Assembly: GCF_036067295.1 (NCBI RefSeq)
Contig: NZ_CP107954.1
Location: forward strand, 6,820,001 to 6,884,000
DNA: 64,000 bases
From: Kribbella sp. NBC_00382
GTDB taxonomy: Bacteria > Actinomycetota > Actinomycetes > Propionibacteriales > Kribbellaceae
Reading direction: 5' to 3'
A program made the translations under genes and the position numbers. The notes beneath the pieces were generated by a model, which was not told the DNA's origin, made no database searches, and saw nothing but the letters and a program-made list of their open reading frames with translations. Positions 52,501 through 58,710 of the stretch are shown here, in pieces (positions within the stretch are counted from its first letter, which is position 1; each line of letters opens with the position of its first letter).

Positions 52501-53622
52501 GCGGCAATGCGGGAGTACGACGTCGCGCTGGCGGGCGAGCTCTCGCCGACCTCCCTGCGGTCCGCTCTGAAGCGCCTCACCAGCGACGAAGGCCTCGAAC
52601 TGACGGCAATCGCCGGACGGGGCAACTCCGGTACAAAGTTCGTCGTTGTGGTGAAGGCCAGGCCGGTGGGCTGGACACTCCAGGACACGCCGATCCCCGG
52701 CGGTCAGAGCGGCCAGGTGTGGCGCGACATGGAGAGCAACGGGATCACCACGACCGGCAACAGACTCATGCCGGTCACGGCAACCGGTGGCGCGAGCGGC
52801 GGACCGGTCAACGTCGGCGGCTCGGTCGGTGAGCAGCTCAAGGAGCAGTCGTCCGACTCGCAGGGGACGCGACTGGAGACGAGCCGCTTCCACGAAGGGG
52901 CCCTCGGCACCGTCGAGGCGCCGATGGTCTACAGCGTCACGGTCCATGAGGTGTCCGATCGCGGCAACAACTCTTTGAAGGTCAAGCACTCGGAGCGACT
53001 GCCCGAGACGTCCAAGGCCGTGTACTACCTGAAGATGCTGCAACACGAGTACCTCGACGGGTTGCGGCAGCTCGAGTCGGGCCGGCGAGCCGCTCCCCCG
53101 TTGGAGGCCGCGGCACCCAAGGCCGCGAAGCCTGAGCTGCGCGCGACGGAGTACGTGATCGATGCCGCAGGCAACAGAACGCACCACCCCTACCAGCCGA
53201 TGGTGGCCGCGTTGAGCAAGGCGGTGAACGAGAAGCGGACGGTCAGTCTGAGGGTCGAGGAAGCGGATGGCGTACGGCAGTACGAGGCTTTCAAGGACGG
53301 GACGATGACCGAGATCGGTGACGACAGTGGTTATGCCGAGGCCTTCGCCGAGCTGCATCCGTCCGTGGCGCTGATGTGTGAGGGGCGGGTTCCGTTGCGG
53401 GAGCTGTACAACGCCACGCCTCGCTCGGAGTCGTTCAACGCCAAGGTGGCCTCGGAGCTCGTGGAGAAGGGCGTACCGCTGTCCATGCTGAAGGGGCTCG
53501 ACCATTCGGCGACCGTCCGGCAGTTGCCCGCGGCATCGGGACAGGGCGAGCGGCAGCCGACCGGAGGGGCCGCATCCGCCAGGACGATCACGAGCCACGG
53601 GCCGTCGTTGGCTGGTTCCTGA
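46543..53622 (+). CDS. Giant protein with repeated Gly/Ser/Thr-rich segments, function unknown
   Basis: A 2359-residue protein with ATG at 46543 preceded by GAAGGAG; no signal peptide is visible. Residues ~270-430 hold a domain whose helix WVHQLSQLTHEL (H334) looks like a zincin helix without the catalytic Glu. A coiled coil lies at ~455-600. From ~640 on, beta-rich units alternate with Gly/Ser/Thr-rich stretches (ASVSVGVGGTFKD near 955, GGVGVDGGGGPVQADAS near 1485, TTTYAAGAELKGSTDTSLS near 1817, GGPVNVGGSVGEQLKEQS near 2085), each next to a segment like VYSVTV or AFDIQVSRVR. The layout recalls the shared middle part of very large actinobacterial toxin-like proteins, but no toxin domain is seen at the C-terminus. 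Two paralogous genes follow in the same direction. Function is not assigned. Confidence 0.72.
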   Translation: MTIAAQGDPAHGTPAQGDLAAARARHALGLAFGVVAPSGVRLRDGSFRLDAHEALPSEVVDALDGRLSRRAADRASDERLLAESVALVGAEVARNRDLEPADGAIAALDRLLHVPGLEQVRRDEADAMLRIVLESAAPRSEAAAARLAALPDQSQPARPTELVAATRQIRRDAYLLNHQATPGPAGTALPIAQQQLQQGGRHRAQPGSRHRGVANARTTTPEVRGSGLVTGIGGRPALDPNLDERAALAALQQLGRAELGGMITSRPFIDPQAQLAVLQTTTSDAPQHVRVEVLPTARGQVAEGRLRSGTANDPHVLRISPRLSDDQLAQVWVHQLSQLTHELHAANTRRPAGVLSKLRSAFGREKRDRSLNADYASYQFLNSSWQQARNRQDPQRTAVLERDLDALATSIRHKGGVSPVLPWAADAIHVRGASAAGTAAALAVRTEAAALAPYTPAALQLKVDTAVTGLESEVQELQKLADAKTASSAAAAEEARDLSAKVVAEGKFKDNGRHERARVLDVEAAGAVRKANRHTEIAGGYEAAVAAAEQALSSQRDLLAELNAVLADPSRPQAALATLAQNAVEKTTAYQVASDAALPVKDVLNTGVPDGELPAVPVSEINQVLAAHGISARLSDGGTPLPVPTAAYRRLVTDEGIEFTVGGNADSDVSELAQVRFRLKPRDVRENLDRDYDLAEQMTGTIGDGGQSITTTANHSTGVNFGVSAQPFMAMAPQGSTVHTLSQFAAPRVDVSSGHGLSESSGSTAHEKEGSVDDDRGESLQVGWTGEWEIEVRASATEPWSAPAAFDAGPQLTWVSAAYTVKPATETVTLAELGRADEVSKDFPRHTVTHIDGMTSIRDRLVAGGRERFGKIDRVAYGQIDGLLTQNVSRLLRQTSRPGGYGHQIVSAGEAAYHVQLEVEPIWSTAKLSGEASYDLWQERVEVDFNGVSASQNSDTSASVSVGVGGTFKDVGSTTADVGPSVSAGRNVSRQGGLSVSATSITPVVHRNQGPTQGVVVGFRVRATLRDLGNPKADPVVITDFCDARLRVPENDLLRAGGRVDKNAVLLKPDGTVRLDQHNRVLLRGDPEPPTEEQTLPPIIGNGAEKLHGAGQALVQNVTGDRVALEQTLRKLSRDGLVPPLDHNLQPVFDDLPEDRRLRSGQLINYDRVIQTIASERLEAGYNQAAQSGIPMVLIDQRTGHEPRYRTFRVAVRQDFDDVTGEGTSTTDNVVRLGIASDANSRSGGRSKGVPLSLGASVSDGPGAGVRGWAGRLGVKLSRSAVGRSFSWSAGRRVNRVSLTETTAPVDILRVGHDIVVTEVTPNGDTDPLVSAPGSARIFVDSALSRAGEPVRGPQPKAPSMAAVKQSMPVHVDAGNPVDRITSAVDGIELGSNTYLELHAMLGPDSLVAHKEWMNGEYRLPLTIVPPAGNPVDAVRQSTILPRGYSVVVRGEAVDRAFVAVTQQNSGDINLTMKDTGFTSGRSSSGGVGVDGGGGPVQADASSFAGSLNAGRTGGTAQSTSNSQTMGEEGLLINVGTHHQFLDRYKLSADVIDADGNVVQSVPLQDAKVQTTTPERRALRLYGRGELDLPLEVVTDAAERYLGGQLKISPRDASAFVRRYKKEKAGITTGLAAEHTDERLAERLLAQSKESQATPAAPVQRIDDVIVEIEQAADQPRVMSLPPQYDVGLASAQIEDISPIGQPGGHVDLLTPALQQVEELAPGLMATNPMLRTALAIDLGTDGWQGHLGDMYGVRGFVTEVEVPVPGQPQPDLIVVQVKAQYDGPPMVDGTPDIPDVDAIGLKQNYDYVGQDQSVSHTTTYAAGAELKGSTDTSLSGGVGTDRSRNVTAKHGTQKTHIDRTGHFKQAEVQRDAAFDIQVSRVRNAGAATMAGVRWRLNRTLPAEQTTHATPARVNARMTQLVPRELLKEATPNVPAQPVLPDHRSFRIPEGASAEAMVPYGPGEPATDQLHAQVRGYLAAHKDVGEAAMREYDVALAGELSPTSLRSALKRLTSDEGLELTAIAGRGNSGTKFVVVVKARPVGWTLQDTPIPGGQSGQVWRDMESNGITTTGNRLMPVTATGGASGGPVNVGGSVGEQLKEQSSDSQGTRLETSRFHEGALGTVEAPMVYSVTVHEVSDRGNNSLKVKHSERLPETSKAVYYLKMLQHEYLDGLRQLESGRRAAPPLEAAAPKAAKPELRATEYVIDAAGNRTHHPYQPMVAALSKAVNEKRTVSLRVEEADGVRQYEAFKDGTMTEIGDDSGYAEAFAELHPSVALMCEGRVPLRELYNATPRSESFNAKVASELVEKGVPLSMLKGLDHSATVRQLPAASGQGERQPTGGAASARTITSHGPSLAGS

Positions 53623-53688
53623 CACGGTGCGGCTGTTGCCTGGCCAGCGGGCATGATGGTCCGGTCACCTACGACGAGAGGGATTCCG

Positions 53689-54219
53689 ATGGCGTTCGCG
53701 GTCGCCCGCACGAGGGATGAGGCGTATCTCTATCTCGAGCTGCAGCCCTGCCCGGATTGCGGCTCGGTCGAGGCGCCTTGGGAGCACGCGCTGATCGAGG
53801 TCGACGGCGAACTGACGATCAGCTATGCCGCGGTCTGTCCTGGGTGTGAGGCTTCGCGGGAGTACCTGTTCGGGCTGCCGGCTCGGGAGACCGCGCCCGG
53901 TTCGTGGCCGACCTTTGGCGGCAGTGAGCCTTCGGAGTTGCTGGACGCCGGGCAATGGATGGCAGTGGCCGATCAGGCTGCGGGCAATGTGCCGGTGGAG
54001 CCGGGCGACGCGCGGGTCGCGTTGTCGATCGCGCGGGCGGCGGTCGGGGAAGTGATCAAATTCGTGCCGGCTGGGCGGGACGTAGTACCGGCGGAGGAGT
54101 TCTGGACGCCGGAAGGTCGCCGGGTATTCGACGCCGAACCGGGTAGGTTCCGGCTGGACCGGTTGCTGGTGGTCCACGACACGTATTCCGAACTCGTACG
54201 GGAAACAGGAGCGAACTAA
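53689..54219 (+). CDS. Conserved protein downstream of the giant gene, with Cys pairs (copy 1)
   Basis: A 176-residue protein with ATG preceded by GAGAGGG. It opens MAFAVARTRDEAYLYLELQP and has two Cys pairs, CPDC (about 18-21) and CPGC (about 52-55), likely a zinc ribbon. The C-terminal half (LLDAGQWMAVADQAAGNVPV ... EVIKFVPAGRDVVPAEEFW) is clearly related to the same part of the next gene. I recall similar proteins beside very large actinobacterial toxin-like genes, so an accessory or immunity role is possible but unproven. The gap to the giant gene is 66 bases and to the next gene 3 bases. Confidence 0.72.
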   Translation: MAFAVARTRDEAYLYLELQPCPDCGSVEAPWEHALIEVDGELTISYAAVCPGCEASREYLFGLPARETAPGSWPTFGGSEPSELLDAGQWMAVADQAAGNVPVEPGDARVALSIARAAVGEVIKFVPAGRDVVPAEEFWTPEGRRVFDAEPGRFRLDRLLVVHDTYSELVRETGAN

Positions 54220-54222
54220 CCG

Positions 54223-54780
54223 ATGCTGACCGCAAGGACGCTGGCCGAGGCGCAGGTCTACGTGAGCTTGACGACCGTGATCGACGAGTCGCTGCCGGCC
54301 GTCCAGCCCGCACCGATCGAACCAGGCGTGAACTCCGTCGAGGGTTCGGATGCGTGGACGTTGACCACGACGGCCGGTGAGATCGCCGTGCCGTACGCCT
54401 CCGAGCAGGCGGCCAGGACGGTCGGCTCACGCTTCGGCCTCGGCGTCTCGTCGCTCGTCGATGCCGTTCAGTGGGTACTGGTCGCGGAGGCGTACGCGCG
54501 CCGCGCACAGCTGGCCGACCTCGCCTACACAGGCGAGCCGGATCAGGACCGGTACGCCGTCGAGCTCAACTGGGAGTTCGCCGCCGACGCGACCGGCGAG
54601 GCGCTGAAGTTCCTCCCCGAGGGCGCCGAGAACGTGCCCGAGTCAGGCGTCTGGTCCGACCTCGGCACCCAGACCTGGGCCCAGAACCCCCAGATGCTCA
54701 CCCGCAGCAAACTCGTCGACGACCTCCAGCACTACCGAGGCACCCTCGACGACTTCCGCGCTCTCTACGGCCCCGCCTAA
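54223..54780 (+). CDS. Paralogue of the preceding gene without the Cys pairs (copy 2)
   Basis: A 185-residue protein that follows the preceding gene after 3 bases. Its C-terminal half matches that gene (SLVDAVQWVLVAEAYA, GEALKFLPEGAENVPESGVW against GEVIKFVPAGRDVVPAEEFW, then RSKLVDDLQHYRGTLDDF). The N-terminal half keeps the alternating layout (MLTARTLAEAQVYVSLTTVI) but has no Cys pair, so the zinc ribbon seems lost. An acidic pI is likely. Its stop overlaps the convergent acVLRF1 stop by four bases. No function is known to me. Confidence 0.72.
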   Translation: MLTARTLAEAQVYVSLTTVIDESLPAVQPAPIEPGVNSVEGSDAWTLTTTAGEIAVPYASEQAARTVGSRFGLGVSSLVDAVQWVLVAEAYARRAQLADLAYTGEPDQDRYAVELNWEFAADATGEALKFLPEGAENVPESGVWSDLGTQTWAQNPQMLTRSKLVDDLQHYRGTLDDFRALYGPA

Positions 54781-55418
54781 CCTCGGCCGGGTCGGTCGGC
54801 GTCCGGTGGGTCGGTCAGCTCGATCCTGATGGCGCGGGCATCAACACCGGCCTGCTCCAGTACCTTCTGCTTCGGATCAGCCACGCCGAGAAACGGCGGC
54901 CGCACCAACGGCCGGAGTCCCTTCAACCGCAGGTCCTCCAGCACGGTGTCGATCGCCTTGCGGTCTCCCCCACACACCAGCACCTCGAGCTTGGCCGGCG
55001 CGAGGATCCGTACCGCGACCTCGGTAGCCGCATTGAACGCCTCACGCGCCTGGTTGTCCCGCCGCCGCGCAAACCGCTGCTGCGACCACCCACCCGCCTT
55101 GGTCGTGCCCTGGACATGCCGAGACCCAACCTTGGAGTCCACCAACTTCCCCCCGTCGAACACCCCCGCGCCGTAGCCTCCCCGGCGTACCAGCAAGAGC
55201 CCCAGCCGACGGTCCTTCAACACATGAGCGACCAGCCCCGCAGGCGTCAGCTCTTCGAGCGGCCCGAACGGTACGTCGATCCCGGCCCGCGACCCGTCCT
55301 CGGCCGTCGCGCTCAGCCGGTCCGGCGTCACGGCGTACTCGGTCGCCCCGTGCCGCTCGGTGAATCCGTCCAGCCAGCGCTCGAGCCGCTCGGGTCCGAT
55401 GGAGACGATTCGGGTCAC
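54777..55418 (-). CDS. acVLRF1-type peptidyl-tRNA hydrolase (Vms1-like release factor)
   Basis: A 213-residue protein of the actinobacterial Vms1-like release factor group. The central motif KAGGWSQQRFARRRDNQARE holds the loop with the conserved Gln, like the GGQ of release factors, and is followed by the eRF1-type fold (LEVLVCGGDRKAIDTVLEDL). Family members free stalled nascent chains from peptidyl-tRNA on split 50S subunits. It starts with GTG, and TAGCGT stands exactly six bases before it, so the mRNA is probably leaderless. It converges on the paralogue pair by a 4-base overlap. Confidence 0.82.
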   Translation of the reverse strand: MTRIVSIGPERLERWLDGFTERHGATEYAVTPDRLSATAEDGSRAGIDVPFGPLEELTPAGLVAHVLKDRRLGLLLVRRGGYGAGVFDGGKLVDSKVGSRHVQGTTKAGGWSQQRFARRRDNQAREAFNAATEVAVRILAPAKLEVLVCGGDRKAIDTVLEDLRLKGLRPLVRPPFLGVADPKQKVLEQAGVDARAIRIELTDPPDADRPGRG

Positions 55419-55424
55419 CTGCTG

Positions 55425-55430
55425 ACGCTA
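55425..55430 (-). promoter_or_regulatory. Leaderless -10 box of the acVLRF1 gene
   Basis: Minus-strand TAGCGT, six bases before the GTG at 55418; no ribosome site is present. Confidence 0.5.
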
Positions 55431-55449
55431 ACCCATCCGGACATGCGAA

Positions 55450-55473
55450 AGCCCGGGCCACCTGACCCGGGCT
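55450..55473 (-). terminator. Terminator of the suf operon
   Basis: AGCCCGGG (55450-55457) and CCCGGGCT (55466-55473) form a perfect 8-base stem with an 8-base loop. On the minus strand it comes 20 bases after the sufT stop and is followed by TTTCG. Confidence 0.75.
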
Positions 55474-55493
55474 GGCGCAGCACTACTGGTTTG

Positions 55494-55877
55494 TCAGACG
55501 TTGAAGCCGAGGGCGCGCAGTTGGTCCCGGCCGTCGTCGGTGATCTTCTCCGGGCCCCACGGCGGCATCCAGACCCAGTTGATCCGGAAGTCGTTGACCA
55601 GGCCGTCGAGCGACATCCGGGTCTGGTCCTCGATCACGTCGGTCAGCGGGCAGGCCGCGGACGTCAGCGTCATGTCGATGATGGCCGTGTTGCTGTCGTC
55701 CACGGTCACGCCGTAGATCAGGCCGAGGTCGACGACGTTGATCCCGAGCTCGGGGTCGACGACGTCCTTCAGCGCCTCGGTGACGTCCTCGACGGCAACC
55801 GTCGAGCCAGCCGGCTTGTTGGCGGCCTCGAGGTCGACCTCGGGCAGCTCGATCTTCTCGTCGGTCTGGTCAGACAT
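55494..55877 (-). CDS. sufT: SufT/MIP18-family iron-sulfur assembly protein
   Basis: A 127-residue DUF59 protein. The family core is VTEALKDVVDPELGINVVDL, GLIYGVTVDD and the Cys-bearing MTLTSAACPLTDVIEDQTRM, with WVWMPPWGPEKITDDGRDQL at the end. SufT-type proteins help mature iron-sulfur proteins. An N-terminal acidic extension (~25 residues) precedes the domain. It is the last gene of the suf operon; its start overlaps the sufU stop by 8 bases. Confidence 0.9.
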   Translation of the reverse strand: MSDQTDEKIELPEVDLEAANKPAGSTVAVEDVTEALKDVVDPELGINVVDLGLIYGVTVDDSNTAIIDMTLTSAACPLTDVIEDQTRMSLDGLVNDFRINWVWMPPWGPEKITDDGRDQLRALGFNV

Positions 55878-56328
55878 TGGTTGCTCCTTCTTTCTTCGCG
55901 AGTGCCTGAGCGGTCGCGTCGCGCCAGGCCGACCAGCCCAGCAACGCGCACTTCACCCGGGCCGGGAACTGCGCGACACCCGCGAAGGCGACGCCGTCTT
56001 CCAGAACCTCTTCGTCCGGTTCGACATTCCCCCGGCCCTGCATCAGTTCCAGGAACTTCTCGTACGTCGCCATGCCCTCGGCGACCGGCTTGCCGATCAC
56101 CAGGTCGCTCATCACCGAGGTCGCGGCCTGGCTGATCGAGCAGCCGACGCTGTTGTGCGTCACACCGGTGACCGTGTCCCCATCAAGCTCGACGCGCAGC
56201 GTGACCTCGTCCCCGCAGGACGGGTTCACGTGGTGCACCTCCACGTCGTACGGGTCCGACAGCCCCGCGTGGTGCGGGCTGCGGTAATGATCGAGGATGA
56301 TCTCTTGGTACAAGCTGTCGAGCTGCAT
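55870..56328 (-). CDS. sufU: SufU sulfur-transfer protein
   Basis: A 152-residue SufU. It begins MQLDSLYQEIILDHYRSPHH and carries the three zinc/sulfur Cys: NPSCGDEVTL, SVGCSISQAATSVM and ARVKCALLGW, plus the family insert between the second and third Cys. SufU takes sulfur from SufS as a zinc protein in Gram-positive bacteria and actinobacteria. The start lies 1 base after the sufS stop, so the two are coupled. Confidence 0.93.
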   Translation of the reverse strand: MQLDSLYQEIILDHYRSPHHAGLSDPYDVEVHHVNPSCGDEVTLRVELDGDTVTGVTHNSVGCSISQAATSVMSDLVIGKPVAEGMATYEKFLELMQGRGNVEPDEEVLEDGVAFAGVAQFPARVKCALLGWSAWRDATAQALAKKEGATNV

Positions 56329-56329
56329 A

Positions 56330-57586
56330 TCAGTCCACCTTGAAGAATGACCGGACGAAGCCGAGGCCGTCGACGAGCGCGTCGATCTCCCCGGGAGTCG
56401 TGTACAGGTAGAAAGACGCTCTGGTCGACGATTGCATTCCGAACCGCTCGTGCACCGGACGCGCACAGTGGTGCCCGGCCCGTACTGCGATGCCGCGGGT
56501 GTCCAGCACCGTCGACACATCGTGCGGGTGCACACCGTCCAGCTCGAAGCTGATCGCTCCACCGCGGTCGGCGATGTCGGTCGGCCCGAGGATCTTCAGC
56601 CCCGGAACCGTCTGCAACCCCTCCAGCGCGTACGCCGTGATGGCCTGCTCGTGAGCCGCCACCTTCTCCATCCCGATGCCGGCCAGGTAGTCCAGCGCCG
56701 CACCGAGTCCAACCGCCTGCGCGATCGGCGGCGTACCGGCCTCAAAGCGAGCCGGCGGCGGGGCGTAGGTCGAGCCGGTCATCCGGACGACCTCGATCAT
56801 CTCGCCACCACCGAGAAACGGCGGCAGGGACGCGAGGAGGTCGTACCGGCCCCAGAGCACGCCGATACCGGTCGGCCCGACGGCCTTGTGGCCGGTGAAG
56901 ACGAGCAGGTCAGCGCCAAGCGTGGACACGTCGACCGGGAACTGCGGTACTGCCTGCGAGGCGTCGACGACAACAGTCGCACCCACCGTGTGCGCCTTCG
57001 CGGCGATCTCGGTGATCGGGTTGATCGTGCCGAGCGCGTTCGAGACCCAGGTCAGCGAGACGACCTTGGTGTGCTCGTTGATCAGTTCCTCGATGTTGCT
57101 GAGGTCCAGCCGGCCCTCGTCGGTGACGCCGAACCAGCGCAGCGTCGCGCCGGTCCGCTCACAGGCGAGCTGCCACGGGACGATGTTGCTGTGGTGCTCC
57201 ATCTCGGTGATGAGCACCTCGTCCCCGGGCTTCAGCGACGCGCCGAGCGTGTGCGCGGCCAGGTTGAGCGCCTCGGAGGCGTTCTTGGTGAAGACGATCT
57301 CGTCCCGGTTGGCCGCGCCGATGAAGGCCGCCACCTTGTCCCGGCCACCCTCGTACGCCGCGGTTGCCTCGGCACCCAGCTGGTGCATCGCGCGGGCGAC
57401 GTTGGCGTTGTGGACCAGGTAGTGATCCTCGATCGCCTTCACGACCTGGCGAGGCTTCTGCGACGAGTTCGCCGAGTCGAGGTAGACCAGCGGATATCCG
57501 CCTGCCAACTCACGAGACAGGATGGGGAAGTCCGCCCGGACCGTTTGCAGGTCCAGCGGACTGCTGAAGGTCCGGGCGTCCGTCAT
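56330..57586 (-). CDS. sufS: SufS cysteine desulfurase
   Basis: A 418-residue group II cysteine desulfurase. The PLP lysine is K234 in LLVFTGHKAVGPTGIG; the substrate-binding EMEHHSNIVPWQ and the catalytic C374 in AGHHCARPVHERFG are present. It takes sulfur from cysteine, passing it to SufU. The start overlaps the sufC stop by 4 bases. Confidence 0.95.
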   Translation of the reverse strand: MTDARTFSSPLDLQTVRADFPILSRELAGGYPLVYLDSANSSQKPRQVVKAIEDHYLVHNANVARAMHQLGAEATAAYEGGRDKVAAFIGAANRDEIVFTKNASEALNLAAHTLGASLKPGDEVLITEMEHHSNIVPWQLACERTGATLRWFGVTDEGRLDLSNIEELINEHTKVVSLTWVSNALGTINPITEIAAKAHTVGATVVVDASQAVPQFPVDVSTLGADLLVFTGHKAVGPTGIGVLWGRYDLLASLPPFLGGGEMIEVVRMTGSTYAPPPARFEAGTPPIAQAVGLGAALDYLAGIGMEKVAAHEQAITAYALEGLQTVPGLKILGPTDIADRGGAISFELDGVHPHDVSTVLDTRGIAVRAGHHCARPVHERFGMQSSTRASFYLYTTPGEIDALVDGLGFVRSFFKVD

Positions 57587-58347
57587 GCCTTGGCGCCGGT
57601 CTTCAGGAAGCGCTCGTAGCCGTTTGCCTCGAGCTCGTCGGCGAGCTCGGGGCCACCCTCTTCGGCGACCTTGCCGTCGACGAACACGTGCACGAAGTCC
57701 GGCGTGATGTAGCGCAGGATCCGGGTGTAGTGGGTGATCAGCAGAACGCCCTTGTCACCCTTCTCCGCGAACCGGTTGACGCCGGTGGAGACGATCTTCA
57801 GCGCGTCGATGTCGAGGCCGGAGTCGGTCTCGTCGAGGATCGCGATCTTCGGGTCGAGCAGCTCGAGCTGAACGATCTCGTGCCGCTTCTTCTCACCACC
57901 GGAGAAGCCCTCGTTCACGTTCCGGGTGCCGAAGTCGGGGTCCATGTCCAGGTCGGCGAGCGCCTTGTTGACGTCCTTGACCCAGGTCCGCAGCTTCGGC
58001 GCCTCGCCGTCGATCGCGGTCTTGGCGGTGCGCAGGAAGTTCGACACCGACACACCCGGTACCTCGACCGGGTACTGCATGGCCAGGAACAGGCCGGCCC
58101 GGGCCCGCTCGTCGACGGCCATGTCGAGCACGTCCTCGCCGTCCAGCGTCACGGTGCCGCTGGTGACGTTGTACTTCGGGTGGCCGGCGATCGAGTACGC
58201 CAGCGTGGACTTGCCGGAACCGTTCGGGCCCATGATCGCGTGCGTCTGACCACCGGCGATGGTCAGGTCGACGCCGCGCAGGATCTCCTTCGGGCCGTTC
58301 TCGGTGTCGACCGACACGTGCAGGTCGCGGATCTCGAGTGTCGCCAT
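57583..58347 (-). CDS. sufC: SufC ATPase
   Basis: A 254-residue ABC-type ATPase of the SufBCD complex. Walker A is AIMGPNGSGKSTLAYSIAGH, followed by the SufC-typical FLAMQYPVEVPGVSVSNFLR, the signature GFSGGEKKRHEIVQLELLDP and Walker B IAILDETDSGLDIDALKIVS. It drives shape changes of SufB-SufD during cluster assembly. The C-terminus is FLKTGAKA. Confidence 0.95.
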   Translation of the reverse strand: MATLEIRDLHVSVDTENGPKEILRGVDLTIAGGQTHAIMGPNGSGKSTLAYSIAGHPKYNVTSGTVTLDGEDVLDMAVDERARAGLFLAMQYPVEVPGVSVSNFLRTAKTAIDGEAPKLRTWVKDVNKALADLDMDPDFGTRNVNEGFSGGEKKRHEIVQLELLDPKIAILDETDSGLDIDALKIVSTGVNRFAEKGDKGVLLITHYTRILRYITPDFVHVFVDGKVAEEGGPELADELEANGYERFLKTGAKA

Positions 58348-58372
58348 GAGGGTTTCTATCTCCGTCTTTTTA

Positions 58373-58708
58373 CTAGGAAGCCTGGTTCAGGGGGTTTTTG
58401 ACATCGACCAGCAGATCGTCGCCGTCGACGCGGACCGGGTAGACCGGGACCGGGTCGTAGGCCGGCAGGCTGAGCGGCTCGCCGGTCTTCAGACTGAAGC
58501 GCGAGCCGTGCAGCCAGCACTCGATCTCGCAGTTGCCGACGTCACCCTCGGACAGCTGGATCTGCGCGTGCGAGCACTCGTCGCGGACGGCGAAGTACTG
58601 GCCCTCGCTCTTCACGACGGCCACCTCCACCCCGCCGACCTCGGTGGCGACGACCCCTTCGTCGGGGACGTCGGCCACCGCGCACGCGCGTTCGAACGAA
58701 TCGCTCAT
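58373..58708 (-). CDS. Rieske-type ferredoxin in the suf operon
   Basis: A 111-residue Rieske [2Fe-2S] protein. The ligands are C45-S-H47 (DECSHAQIQL) and C64-W-L-H67 (ECWLHGSRF). Such small Rieske proteins are standard in actinobacterial suf operons between sufD and sufC; an electron-transfer role in cluster assembly is likely but not proven. The start lies 2 bases after the sufD stop. Confidence 0.9.
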   Translation of the reverse strand: MSDSFERACAVADVPDEGVVATEVGGVEVAVVKSEGQYFAVRDECSHAQIQLSEGDVGNCEIECWLHGSRFSLKTGEPLSLPAYDPVPVYPVRVDGDDLLVDVKNPLNQAS

Positions 58709-58710
58709 GC

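Noticed and set aside
50299..53625. Long minus-strand open frame of about 1100 codons antisense to the giant gene
   Set aside because: High-GC codon bias leaves the opposite strand open. The plus-strand frame has a ribosome site, coherent domains and partner genes, while the minus frame reads as Arg/Gly/Val-rich text without motifs. The same holds for the frame at 47842-50145.
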